From positions 473,659-537,658 of the forward strand of contig BQKD01000001.1 of NCBI GenBank assembly GCA_022834735.1: DNA of 64,000 bases, given 5' to 3'. The translations under genes and the position numbers were made by a program. Position 1 is the first letter of the stretch; each line of letters starts with the position of its first letter. The DNA is from Erysipelotrichaceae bacterium OPF54. GTDB lineage: Bacteria; Bacillota_I; Bacilli_A; Erysipelotrichales; Erysipelotrichaceae. Below, piece by piece: positions 37,739-45,876 of the stretch. The notes below the pieces were generated by a model, which searched no databases, was not told the DNA's origin, and was given only the letters and a program-made list of their open reading frames with translations.

Positions 37739-37989
37739 AGTTGTCTCCTTTCTTTTAAGTTAGCATGAATGCGGGCGGGGTGTCGACAAAGAAAAATCAA
37801 ATTGATGATTGATATCGAGGTTTTAAACTTGTTCTCATATTTTCTCAGATTCAAGAAGTGCAGAGAAGGGATCAGCATGAATCCGTATGGCGTCTATCTG
37901 CTTTCAAAAATAACGAGATCTACATGAATAATCATTAGAACTGAATAAGTTCTCTGTCAGCTTTCAACTGCTGCGCCAGAGGACTTTTT

Positions 37990-39132
37990 TCAGTATCCGA
38001 AAATTTCTTCCGCTTCTTTCATTTTCGCAATGATATCGACGCCAAACGGACAGCGTTTCATGCAGGCGCCGCATTCGATACATTCGCCCGCATGATGATC
38101 GAGCGCTTTATAATGTTCACGCACTGTTTCCGGGATCTCTCCCTGCACTTTGGCAAGCGCAGAGAACTTGTTGACCTGCGCGATCTGGATCCCGACCGTA
38201 CATGGCTGACAATGGGAACAGTATACACAATGGCCGCTTAAAGAGACGTTGTCGACTTTTGCCAGTACGGAAGCAAAATCCTTTTCCTCTTCGGAAGCAT
38301 CGAGGGCCTGGCACAATGTGTCGATCTGGTCTGGCGAATGGAATCCTGCCATGACCGCCACGACGCCCGGACGTGACAGTGCATAGTGCAGACACATCGC
38401 TTCTGTGAACGCCACGCCAAGCGGTGAATAGTTGGCCCGGAGAAGATCGCCGCCAAATGCTTTCATGACATCGATCGCGACCTCTTTCTGTTCGCACAAA
38501 GCGTAAAGTTCCTTGCGCAAAGGTTCGGTCGACAATTCGTTTTCATACGTTTTTTTCTCGAACAGTTCATCGATGTTTTCGGTTGCGGGAGCCATATCAT
38601 AAGCCATATTGATCGAAAACATGAGCACATCGATCCAGTCGTTCTGGACGGCCTTGAGCGCAACAGCCGGATTGTGCGAGCTCATCCCGATCGCTTTGAT
38701 ACGTCCTGCCTTTTTCAGTTCCTTCACATAATCGAACAAAGGAGATCCGAATACTTTTTCAAGATCGCTCATTTCGTCGACATAGTGGATCATCCCGATA
38801 TCGAGATGATCGGTACCCAGTTCTTCGAGCAGATCGTCGAAACCTTTTTTTACTTTTTCAAGGTCGCGGGTACGCAGATAGTCTCCGTTCTCCCAGATCG
38901 AACCGATATGCCCTTGCAGGATGATCTGTTCGCGGCGTCCTTTGATCGCGTTTTTCAGATGGGCCCGGAAGCTGGGATTGGGCGTGTACATATCAATAAA
39001 ATTGATCCCTTTTTCCAGAGCGTGGTCGAACAGGACATCAAACTTTTCCTGATCCAGTTCGATAAATCCTTCGCAGCCCAGAGAAATTACGCTGGCTTCT
39101 TTTCCAAGGCGCGGTATCATGCGGTATTTCAT
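37990..39132 (-). CDS. Aldo/keto reductase with C-terminal 4Fe-4S ferredoxin domain
   Basis: The 380-residue oxidoreductase has an AKR barrel (SLGCEGFIELDQE; INFIDMYTPNP; LDIGMIHYVDEMSD; GRIKAIGMSSHNP) and then cysteine clusters CVYCSHCQPC and CIECGACMKRCPFG. The first binds a partial site and the second is a classic 4Fe-4S motif. Such fusion proteins are common in gut anaerobes and are believed to reduce carbonyls with electrons from ferredoxin or NAD(P)H. The ATG at 39132 has GGAGG 8 bases upstream; an ATG two codons earlier is too close to that site. Confidence 0.88.
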   Translation of the reverse strand: MKYRMIPRLGKEASVISLGCEGFIELDQEKFDVLFDHALEKGINFIDMYTPNPSFRAHLKNAIKGRREQIILQGHIGSIWENGDYLRTRDLEKVKKGFDDLLEELGTDHLDIGMIHYVDEMSDLEKVFGSPLFDYVKELKKAGRIKAIGMSSHNPAVALKAVQNDWIDVLMFSINMAYDMAPATENIDELFEKKTYENELSTEPLRKELYALCEQKEVAIDVMKAFGGDLLRANYSPLGVAFTEAMCLHYALSRPGVVAVMAGFHSPDQIDTLCQALDASEEEKDFASVLAKVDNVSLSGHCVYCSHCQPCTVGIQIAQVNKFSALAKVQGEIPETVREHYKALDHHAGECIECGACMKRCPFGVDIIAKMKEAEEIFGY

Positions 39133-39185
39133 AATCATTTCCTCCTTCTTCTATTGTAATGGTTAGCGTGCGCTTTATGGAACAG

Positions 39186-39267
39186 AAAAAAGGCCTCCGA
39201 CGAGGCCTTTTTTCAAGAAAGTTTTAAGAAAGGGAATTTGATTATGAAGTGAGCTTTGTTTCAGCTC
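39186..39267 (-). ncRNA. Repeated small-RNA candidate, copy 1
   Basis: Read on the minus strand: a promoter (-35 TTGGTC, 39302-39297; 17 bp; -10 TTTAAT, 39279-39274), a 5' hairpin AGTGAGCTG...CAGCTCACT-type stem (39270-39248), a single-stranded linker containing TTCCCTTTCTTAAAAC, and a terminator GGCCTC-GTCG-GAGGCC with T6. The predicted transcript is about 82 nt. It lies between the DUF554 gene end and the aldo/keto reductase start. The linker is identical in the copies at 41431 and 56458. It could in part serve as the terminator of DUF554. Confidence 0.68.
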
Positions 39268-39321
39268 ACTTGTATTAAACCATAGAGACGTCTTCTGACC
39301 AAATCAGACGCTCATCTTTTT

Positions 39322-39996
39322 TCAGAAAAGGAGCGCGATCAGCAGGGCCGGCAGCAGATTGGCTACTTTTATCGTTTTGGGATAGACCAGATTGAGCCCG
39401 ACACAGAAGATCAGCACATTGCCTACGAGCGACAAATTGTCGAGCGCTCCGTCGGCCAGCAGAAATGTCAGCAGTCCGGAGACGAGCGTGATCCCGCCCT
39501 GAAGCAGTCCGACCGGGATGGCAGAAAAAAGACAGCCGATTCCCAGACTGGCGCTCAGCACGAAAATAATGATAAAGTCGAGCAGCGATTTGGCATACAG
39601 AGTGGACGGATCGTGAAAGAGCCCGTCCTGAATGGCTCCGACGATGGCCATCGCGCCGATACACACGGTCAGCGTGGAAGTGACGAAACCTTCCATGAAC
39701 AGCTTGTTTTTTGAGTTGCCGCTCTTCTTTTTCAGCCACTGGCCAAACCGTTCGAGACCTTTCTCGATATCGATCACGTCTCCGATCACGGCACCAACAG
39801 CAAGCGAGAGGATGAGCATCATCGCATAGGAGCCGGAAAGCATTTTTTCCATCGCTCCCGAGATCCCAAGGAATAATACGGCGATCCCGTTGATCTTCAT
39901 GAGCAGCTCCTGCGTCGAAGCTTTTAAAAATTTTCCAAGAACCATTCCGCCAAGCCCTCCCAGGACAATGGCGCCAACATTAACAATTGTTCCCAT
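39322..39996 (-). CDS. DUF554 membrane protein (YdfK-like)
   Basis: The 224-residue protein with six to seven helices begins MGTIVNVGAIVLGGLGGMVL and contains SYAMMLILSLAVGAVIGDVI and FVTSTLTVCIGAMAIVGAIQ, all typical of DUF554. A transport role is suspected for the family but not shown. It follows the MFS gene by 12 bases, so the two are co-transcribed, with ribosome site AAAGGAA. Confidence 0.88.
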   Translation of the reverse strand: MGTIVNVGAIVLGGLGGMVLGKFLKASTQELLMKINGIAVLFLGISGAMEKMLSGSYAMMLILSLAVGAVIGDVIDIEKGLERFGQWLKKKSGNSKNKLFMEGFVTSTLTVCIGAMAIVGAIQDGLFHDPSTLYAKSLLDFIIIFVLSASLGIGCLFSAIPVGLLQGGITLVSGLLTFLLADGALDNLSLVGNVLIFCVGLNLVYPKTIKVANLLPALLIALLF

Positions 39997-40008
39997 TTCT
40001 TTTCCTTT

Positions 40009-41274
40009 CTACTGCTTTTTGCGGATGAGTATTTTGCGAAAGCACAGACAAAGCATCAGGCCAAGCAGCCCGAGCAGAAAAATGAATGCGCCCGCTCCTG
40101 CGCCCCGGAACTTTCCAAACAGAAGCACAGGCCATGCTTCCGGGCTTGTCTGGGCAATGAAAGGTTCAAATACATTGTCTATGGCCCATCCGCCTGCCAT
40201 CAGTCCAAGCGGGATCGTAAAAAACTGCAGCGCGTTGCGGCATGCGTATACGCGTCCCTGCATGAGGACAGGGATATCGCTGCGGACGATCACATCCAGA
40301 TTGGTGTTCATGACCGGAACCAGAAAGTATCCGATTGCCTGCGCTATGCACCACCAGACAGGCCTTCTCAACAAGGGCATCATGAAATTGCATAGGGTCA
40401 GGGACACGAACATCGTATTGACAATGACCTTGACGCGGTCTTTTGGTGCTGGCATGAGCGAAGCACAGGCGCTTCCGGCAATCATAGCAATGCCTGCTGT
40501 CATATTGACAATGGCCAGCACATTTCTTCCTCCCTGCGGAACCGAGAGCAAAAAGGCGGGGAGTGCCGCATCGTAGGCAGAAGCGACAAAATTGACGCTG
40601 GCAAGAAATTCGATCAGGTGCAGCACAAGACGGTGCTCGTTCAAACACGACAGTCCGGCTCTGGCAGACCCAAGCAGGCTTTCCTGAACAGCCTCTGTTT
40701 CGGATCGGGGAATGGTGATCAGAAAAAGCAGCGCGGATGCTGCGATCAAAAAAGTGATCCCGTCAAGCAACAGCACGCTTTCGATCCCGAAAAGGCCGAA
40801 CAAGGTAGTGGCAATCAGCGGATGAAAGGTTGTCGTAAGCGAGCGGGAAAATGCCTGCAGTCCGCTGATTTTCTGATACGCTGTTTCGGGGACAAGCAAT
40901 GTGACAGCCACATCGCAGGCAGGAGCCTGCAGGGAATCCATGAGACCGTTCAGGGCGTTGAGCATGTACAGATGCCATGGCTCGAGCTGATCAAGATACA
41001 GCAGGATCGCGATCAGACAGGTTGTCAGAAAGGCGAACGTGTCGCATACAAGCATGGTGACCTTCTTGTTCCAGCGGTCTGAAAGCGCGCCGGCAAAGAT
41101 GCTGACCAGCACATACGGGGCGTACGAGCAGATGGAAAGCAGTGCGGTCTGCAGAGCAGATCCGGTACGGGCGAACAGCCATAAGGAGAGCGCAAAGCTT
41201 GTTGACTGGCTGCCCAGCCGCGACAGGGACTGGGTACTCCAGAGAATATAAAAGTTTTTTAGTGATTTTTTCAT
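40009..41274 (-). CDS. MFS exporter, MefA/BtlP-like
   Basis: The 421-residue protein has 12 hydrophobic helices and a start typical of macrolide-efflux-like MFS proteins (FYILWSTQSLSRLGSQSTSF, then FAGALSDRWNKKVTMLVCD as the loop 2-3 motif). Proton-driven export of a drug or small molecule is likely. A 12-codon leader peptide with its own ribosome site and an overlapping 10-bp hairpin lies 80-120 bases upstream, as in inducible resistance genes. The start ATG has AAAGGAG eight bases before it. DUF554 follows in the same message. Confidence 0.85.
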   Translation of the reverse strand: MKKSLKNFYILWSTQSLSRLGSQSTSFALSLWLFARTGSALQTALLSICSYAPYVLVSIFAGALSDRWNKKVTMLVCDTFAFLTTCLIAILLYLDQLEPWHLYMLNALNGLMDSLQAPACDVAVTLLVPETAYQKISGLQAFSRSLTTTFHPLIATTLFGLFGIESVLLLDGITFLIAASALLFLITIPRSETEAVQESLLGSARAGLSCLNEHRLVLHLIEFLASVNFVASAYDAALPAFLLSVPQGGRNVLAIVNMTAGIAMIAGSACASLMPAPKDRVKVIVNTMFVSLTLCNFMMPLLRRPVWWCIAQAIGYFLVPVMNTNLDVIVRSDIPVLMQGRVYACRNALQFFTIPLGLMAGGWAIDNVFEPFIAQTSPEAWPVLLFGKFRGAGAGAFIFLLGLLGLMLCLCFRKILIRKKQ

Positions 41275-41353
41275 ATGACTTTACTCCTTTGTATGAATGA
41301 ACAGGGGCAAAGTCCGAGGACAGATCGAAAAGATCAGGCTCCATGCAGTTTCC

Positions 41354-41392
41354 TCAAACTTTGCATGGAGCGGCTGCGAGTGCGGATACCAT
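41354..41392 (-). CDS. Leader peptide upstream of the MFS exporter
   Basis: An AGGAGG site (41406-41401) is placed eight bases before ATG 41392. The frame encodes MVSALAAAPCKV and stops at 41354. The codons for APC lie in the 5' arm of a perfect 10-bp hairpin, GCTCCATGCA / TGCATGGAGC (arms 41362-41371 and 41338-41347). A ribosome stalled or slowed there would open the hairpin. This is the layout of erm/mef-type attenuators, though no sequestered exporter ribosome site or T-run is evident, so the switching mechanism is unclear. Confidence 0.6.
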   Translation of the reverse strand: MVSALAAAPCKV

Positions 41393-41430
41393 ATAAGGAA
41401 CCTCCTTTTATTTCGTTTCCATCTTAACAG

Positions 41431-41512
41431 AAAAAAGGCCTCCGACGAGGCCTTTTTCCAAGAAAGTTTTAAGAAAGGGAATTTGATTATGAAGTGAGCT
41501 TTGTTTCAGCTC
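41431..41512 (-). ncRNA. Repeated small-RNA candidate, copy 2
   Basis: On the minus strand: -35 TTGGGC (41548-41543), 18 bp, -10 TTTAAT (41524-41519), 5' hairpin GTGAGCTG / CAGCTCAC, the same linker as in the other copies, and the GGCCTC-GTCG-GAGGCC terminator with T6 (41431-41457). It lies between the Nudix gene end and the MFS leader. Similarity to copy 3 extends past the -35 box (CTGAGCATT). The element ends about 25 bases before the leader-peptide ribosome site of the MFS gene. Confidence 0.68.
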
Positions 41513-41573
41513 ACCTGTATTAAAACATATTGAGCTTTTTGTGCCCAACAGAATGCTCAGAAAAAATAAAATT

Positions 41574-42059
41574 TTATATCCGAATAGATTTGCCATCCAA
41601 TTCAGCATACACAAGTTCATCCCCGATATAATCGAGGCGCATGTACCAGAGGGGAATGTCCTGCTGCATGAGGTCAAGAAAAAGAAGATCGCCTTTCCAT
41701 AAATTGAGCGTGTCGATCTGATCTTTTTCGACCCACACCGGTTCTCCTTCGTCGCATGGTTTCAGATTGCCTTCAAAGTGTGTGCCTGTAAACAGGAACA
41801 TGAGTTCGGAAAATACTTCGTCCTTTTCGTTTTCCTTGAAGTTAAAAGTAATGATGCCTTTCAATACCGGATCATGCCAGTCCAGTCCGGTCTCTTCTTT
41901 GCATTCACGTTTTATACAGTCGAGTACCGTTTCTCCTGGCTCCATCTTGCCGCCGATCCCGATCCATTTATCTTTGTTGATGTCGTTTTTCTTTTTGATG
42001 CGGTGCAGCATCAGGTATTTTCCTTCGTGTTCGATATAGCCGAGTGTCGTGTTGAGCAT
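41574..42059 (-). CDS. Nudix hydrolase (MutT-like)
   Basis: The 161-residue pyrophosphohydrolase has a complete Nudix box GGKMEPGETVLDCIKRECKE followed by ETGL (residues about 36-59). It hydrolyses a nucleoside diphosphate derivative, possibly an oxidised nucleotide; the length and the start LNTTLGYIEHEGKYLMLHR are usual for 8-oxo-dGTPase-like clostridial proteins. It has an AAGAAAGAAGAGG ribosome region and reads away from the broken Xre locus. Confidence 0.9.
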   Translation of the reverse strand: MLNTTLGYIEHEGKYLMLHRIKKKNDINKDKWIGIGGKMEPGETVLDCIKRECKEETGLDWHDPVLKGIITFNFKENEKDEVFSELMFLFTGTHFEGNLKPCDEGEPVWVEKDQIDTLNLWKGDLLFLDLMQQDIPLWYMRLDYIGDELVYAELDGKSIRI

Positions 42060-42141
42060 AGGTGCCTCTTCTTTCTTTTTTCAAATTGTAGCATGATCCA
42101 TTGCGTTTGTAGACCAAAAAGAAAAGTGCCAATATATTGGC

Positions 42142-42438
42142 TGTGATAGATCCGATTGAATTTCTAAACAATTACCGTTTCGAAGATGTTGTGCTTCGCG
42201 ATGTCGCAAGAGAGAAAAGAAGAGGCGCATAAGTATGAAAATCACGCAGAAAGATATGGCGGAGCGTACGGGAGTGAGCCTTGGTTCGATCAAGCGCTTT
42301 GAACAGACTGGAGAAATTTCTTTTCATTCCCTGCTGAAGATCGCTTTTGTTCTGGATTGTCTGGATGATTTTGATCAATTATTCGCTCAAAAATATTATC
42401 GTTCGGCAGAGGAGGTATTACGTGAAAGGCGTCGATGA
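42142..42438 (+). pseudogene. Frameshifted Xre/HipB-like helix-turn-helix gene
   Basis: Two overlapping pieces make one likely gene. A GTG at 42142 opens VIDPIEFLNNYRFEDVVLRD followed by VAREKRRGA and a stop at 42229-42231. The second piece, ATG 42235, reads MKITQKDMAERTGVSLGSIK and RFEQTGEISFHSLLKIAFVL, a clear Xre recognition unit, to 42438. Together they match the length and layout of antitoxin-type regulators that stand before hipA. A small indel near 42225 explains the break. No hipA follows. Confidence 0.6.
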
Positions 42439-42601
42439 CGCAGCGGAGCGGTTCGATCTGGGCCATGATTCTCATGTCTCTATTGTGCCAGATCCTCTGG
42501 TTTTTCGGGCCATGGATCCCGAATGTATGGAACTCGTTCTATTCGCCGATCTGAATCATTATGCATGTTGCGCAGCGCACCACCTTTTTTTGTGGTTTTT
42601 T
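42439..42601 (+). other. Gene relic and small terminator before the queuine genes
   Basis: A reading from GTG 42422 (VKGVDDAAERFDLGHDSH) runs about 60 codons to 42604, with no recognised domain. It sits where hipA would be expected and may be a scrambled remnant. It ends in a short hairpin ACCAC / GTGGT with a T-rich loop and tail (42579-42601). Confidence 0.35.
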
Positions 42602-42629
42602 TAATCGAAGCGTACTATAATTCTAAGGT

Positions 42630-43256
42630 ATGTCAGAAAAGAAGAATAAATTGTTGATCTACTTTATTGCGATCTCGGCAGGCGCTCTGCTGATATCCAA
42701 TCTTTGCGCGATCAAATTGTGGAATCTGGGAGGCATTGCTGTCGACGGCGGTGTCGTCCTGTTCCCGGTCACTTATATTATCGGGGATCTGATCGTGGAG
42801 CTGTTTGGTCAAAAGACAGCTCGTTCGATCATCTATGCCGGATTTCTTGTCAATGTGATCGCAGTCATCGTTTTTTATATCGTGATCGCGCTCCCGCCTT
42901 ATCCTGGATGGGAAATGCAGGACGCGTTTGCATCGGTGCTTGGCTTTTCGCCACGCATCATTGCCGGTTCTTTATGCGGCTATCTTGGATCGAACCTGCT
43001 CAATACGCATTTGTTTACGAAAATGCGCAACGGCAACGGCGTGTTTGCCAGAAGCTTTATTGCCAGAGCGTTAGGTTCTTCTGTATTTGCCCACATTATC
43101 GATTCCGCATTATTTGAAACGATTGCCTTTATCGGGGTACTTCCGTTCAACGAATTTGTCGCACAGGCTGTATTTGCCTATGTGCTTGGCCTGATCCTGG
43201 AAGTGGTGCTTTCGCCAGTCGAGATCCTGATCGAAAGAAAGCTGAGGACTTTATGA
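42630..43256 (+). CDS. yhhQ: Queuosine precursor transporter (YhhQ/VUT family)
   Basis: The 208-residue inner-membrane protein has six helices with family motifs LLISNLCAIKLW, FPVTYIIGDLIVELFGQKTA and SFIARALGSSVFAHIIDSAL. It imports a queuosine precursor (preQ0, preQ1 or queuine). The partner tgt overlaps it by four bases, so the pair salvages the base for tRNA. The best -10 box, TATAAT (42616-42621), ends only eight bases before the ATG and no AGGAGG is seen, so the message may be leaderless or nearly so. No preQ1 riboswitch is visible. Confidence 0.9.
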   Translation: MSEKKNKLLIYFIAISAGALLISNLCAIKLWNLGGIAVDGGVVLFPVTYIIGDLIVELFGQKTARSIIYAGFLVNVIAVIVFYIVIALPPYPGWEMQDAFASVLGFSPRIIAGSLCGYLGSNLLNTHLFTKMRNGNGVFARSFIARALGSSVFAHIIDSALFETIAFIGVLPFNEFVAQAVFAYVLGLILEVVLSPVEILIERKLRTL

Positions 43257-44467
43257 GCGAATATAAAAACAGCAACATATTTTCCTTTGAGATCGTTAAA
43301 AAGATCCCGGGTCACCTGGGACGGGCCGGGATCATCCATACGCCGCATGGCGATATCATGACACCCGCCTTCATGTGCGTCGGAACGAGAGGACAGGTTC
43401 CGTTCTTATCGCCGGAAGATCTGCGCGAGATCGGAGCGCAGGCCATGCTTTCCAACGGCTACCATCTGCGCAACGTTTCGCCCGAAATCGCAGAGCAGGG
43501 CGGTCTGGCAAAATGGTCGGGCTGGAATGGTCCGACACTGACCGATTCGGGCGGCTTTCAGGTCATGTCCCTGGGGTCGGGGCTTGGTAAGGTTGTCAGC
43601 ATGGAGCGGGAAAAAGAAGTGACTAACCGTAAAAAGGAGGAGCGTCTGGCAATCGTGACAGAAACCGGGATCGAGTTTACCGATCCGGTCACGAAGGAGC
43701 TTGATTTTATCGGACCGAAGGAGTCGATGGAGATCCAGTGCCGTATCGGTGCCGATATCCATATGGCGTTTGATGAGCTGACTTCGCTGGCCGATTCGTA
43801 CGAGTACAATGTGGAGGCGCTTGAAAGAACAGAGCGCTGGGCGCAGATCTCGCTGGATGTGCATCGCGAGCACGAATACGATCTGGGCTACAAACAGTCT
43901 TTGTACGGCGTGCTGCAAGGCGGCCGCTGGGAAGATCTTCGCCGTTCGACCGCAAAAAAAATGGGACAGATGGATTTTGACGGCTATGGTCTTGGCGGCG
44001 CGTTTTTGAAAAACAATCTGGGAGATATCCTGCGCTGGTGCAATGAGGAGCTTCCGGAAAACAAACCGCGCCATCTGCTTGGCCTGTCGCATCCGGACGA
44101 TATTCTCATTGGTGCCCTGAGTGGTGCCGACACGTTCGATTGTGTGGCGCCAAGCCGCGAAGCGCGTCACGGACGCATCTATACGCATGACGGCTACTAT
44201 GCTCTCAATAAATTCAAAGAAAGCGACGAGGTGCTTGAAGAAGGCTGCGACTGTCCGGCATGCACAAAAGGGTATACGAGAAAGCAGCTGTATGCGATGC
44301 TCAAATCGGAAGACAAAGCGATCCGTTATGAGTATTTCAAACTGGCGACCCAGCACAATCTTCGTTTTATCATCCGGCTGACCGAGGAGATCCGCCAGGC
44401 GATCCTGGAAGAGCGGTTCGAGCAGTACAAGGATGATTTCATGATGCGCTACTACAAACATAAGTAA
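43253..44467 (+). CDS. tgt: tRNA-guanine (queuine) transglycosylase
   Basis: It exchanges G34 of GUN-anticodon tRNAs for a queuosine base. The 404-residue barrel has TDSGGFQVMS (first catalytic Asp), FDELTSLADSYEY (second Asp region), GLGGAF, and the zinc site CDCPACTKGYTRKQLY with a later His in ATQHNLRF. It is about 25 residues longer than usual, with extra charged sequence around residues 115-125 (EREKEVTNRKKEE). Bacterial TGT normally takes preQ1; with only a transporter next to it, a salvaged base, possibly queuine itself, is likely. No que synthesis genes lie in the window. Confidence 0.93.
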   Translation: MSEYKNSNIFSFEIVKKIPGHLGRAGIIHTPHGDIMTPAFMCVGTRGQVPFLSPEDLREIGAQAMLSNGYHLRNVSPEIAEQGGLAKWSGWNGPTLTDSGGFQVMSLGSGLGKVVSMEREKEVTNRKKEERLAIVTETGIEFTDPVTKELDFIGPKESMEIQCRIGADIHMAFDELTSLADSYEYNVEALERTERWAQISLDVHREHEYDLGYKQSLYGVLQGGRWEDLRRSTAKKMGQMDFDGYGLGGAFLKNNLGDILRWCNEELPENKPRHLLGLSHPDDILIGALSGADTFDCVAPSREARHGRIYTHDGYYALNKFKESDEVLEEGCDCPACTKGYTRKQLYAMLKSEDKAIRYEYFKLATQHNLRFIIRLTEEIRQAILEERFEQYKDDFMMRYYKHK

Positions 44468-44468
44468 A

Positions 44469-44521
44469 GAAAAAGAACGGTATCCGCCTTCGCTAACGGA
44501 AAGGCAATGCCGTTCTTTTAT
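44469..44521. terminator. Bidirectional terminator between tgt and the lyase gene
   Basis: AAAGAACGGTAT and ATGCCGTTCTTTT form the outer stem, with an inner GCCTT...AGGC hairpin. A-rich on the left and T-rich on the right, so it serves both convergent genes. Confidence 0.8.
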
Positions 44522-44532
44522 TTGAAAATTAA

Positions 44533-45726
44533 CTAATTGCTGAAAACGTACCGATCAAGACGCTCAAGCGCTTCTTTGACACGCGAGGTCGGGACGGCCA
44601 GGTTCATACGGATCGTATTGTCCTTGAGGAACTGTTTTCCATCCTGCCAGATCACGCCTTTTTTCACGCCTTCCTTTTCCAGCTCTTCCAGTGTCATGTT
44701 GTGGTTTTTCAGCCATTGCGAAAAGTCGAGATACAGCATGTAAGTGCCTTCGGGCTTGAAAAACTCGACACCTTCTACTGTATTGAAATAGTCGGAAGCG
44801 ATGTCGATATTTGTCTTCAGCACTTCATTGAGCTCATCGGTCCATTCGGCGCCTTCCGGACTGTATGCGCCGATCAATGCATGCATGGAAAGCACGTTCT
44901 GGGAATTGTAATGGGTGGCGGCTGAAGCGCGGGCCATAGCGTCTTTGAACTTTTCGTTGTAAAGGACATGATACGAACCGATCAGGCCGGCGAGCGAAAA
45001 TGTCTTGCTTGGAGCATAAAAGGCAATGGTCCTGTTTTTAGCGTCTTCGCTTACGGACTGGGTTGGATGATGGACCATGCCCGGATAAAGGATGTCGGAC
45101 CAGATCTCATCGGAAAGGACGAGGACGTCGTGTTTTTTAAAAAGCTCCATTGCTTGTTCGATTTCTTCTTTTTCCCATACTCTGCCGGTCGGATTATGCG
45201 GCGAGCAGAAGATGGCGGTACGGATATGCTGTTCGATGATCTTCTTTTCCATATCTTCGTAGTCCATGCGCCACGTGCCGGTTTCGTCTTTGTATAGTTC
45301 GCTTGTGACCATCTTTCTGCCGGTGTCGCGGAATACAGACTGAAAGCCGATATAGGTTGGCGAGTTGACAAGGACAGGTTCTCCTGGCTGGGTAAAGGCG
45401 CGGAACGCGCAGGCGATCCCGCCGAGCACACCGTTTTCATAGCCGATATTTCCGGGTGCCACGTCCATTTGTTTTCTTGTCTTGTGCCACCATGCAATGG
45501 CGTCATAATATGGTTTTGAAGCATGATAATAGCCGAAATGCGGCTTTTCGAGCCGGTTGTGGACCGATTCGAGGATGCTTGGTGCGGTTGGATAATTCAT
45601 GTCTGCCACCCACATCGGGATCACATCGAACCCTTCTTCGACCTCAATTCCTTCGTATGGAATGATGTCTAATGCGAGTGCGTCCTGATCTTTTCTTTCC
45701 AGGATTGTTGTAAAATCATATTTCAT
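44533..45726 (-). CDS. MalY/PatB-type C-S lyase (aminotransferase fold)
   Basis: The 397-residue PLP enzyme of fold type I probably cleaves cystathionine or cysteine conjugates (beta-lyase). It has PMWVADMNYPTAPSI near residue 45, the PLP lysine in YAPSKTFSLAGLIGSY near residue 235, and SPHNPTGRVW near 165. The PSKTF(S/N)LAG pattern marks the MalY/PatB group rather than true aminotransferases. The ATG at 45726 has GGGAG upstream; an earlier in-frame ATG lacks a site. Monocistronic between a terminator and the MATE promoter region. Confidence 0.88.
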   Translation of the reverse strand: MKYDFTTILERKDQDALALDIIPYEGIEVEEGFDVIPMWVADMNYPTAPSILESVHNRLEKPHFGYYHASKPYYDAIAWWHKTRKQMDVAPGNIGYENGVLGGIACAFRAFTQPGEPVLVNSPTYIGFQSVFRDTGRKMVTSELYKDETGTWRMDYEDMEKKIIEQHIRTAIFCSPHNPTGRVWEKEEIEQAMELFKKHDVLVLSDEIWSDILYPGMVHHPTQSVSEDAKNRTIAFYAPSKTFSLAGLIGSYHVLYNEKFKDAMARASAATHYNSQNVLSMHALIGAYSPEGAEWTDELNEVLKTNIDIASDYFNTVEGVEFFKPEGTYMLYLDFSQWLKNHNMTLEELEKEGVKKGVIWQDGKQFLKDNTIRMNLAVPTSRVKEALERLDRYVFSN

Positions 45727-45848
45727 CTTTTTTCTCCCTTTTCCTTCCATATTGTAATCGCTTTCTGCTGTTTCATAAAGGCGTATTTTTAACGAATAGA
45801 TTTTCGTATGGTATGGTTAGTGATACCTGGTTTCAAAAAAGTGCGTAC

Positions 45849-45876
45849 TTGTCAAAGGATATCCATATTTTATAAT
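45849..45876 (+). promoter_or_regulatory. Promoter of the MATE gene
   Basis: -35 TTGTCA (45849-45854), 16-bp spacer, -10 TATAAT (45871-45876). The leader to the ATG is about 125 bases and contains short stems (CGG ACTTTGG CCG), but no riboswitch class was recognised. A second TATAAT occurs at 45961. Confidence 0.7.

Noticed and set aside
37920-37989. A terminator-like hairpin on the plus strand
   Set aside because: AAGTTCTCTG / CAGAGGACTT with T6 is present, but no plus-strand gene precedes it. It may act weakly for the minus-strand reductase gene and is not called.
41140-41344. A frame starting at ATG 41344 (MEPDLFDLSSDF) as a second leader or N-terminal extension of the exporter
   Set aside because: It is out of frame with the exporter, overlaps its start and has no ribosome site.
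42560-42630. A preQ1 riboswitch upstream of the queuosine transporter gene
   Set aside because: The gap after the terminator-like hairpin is under 30 bases and lacks the A-rich tail and stem of the class.
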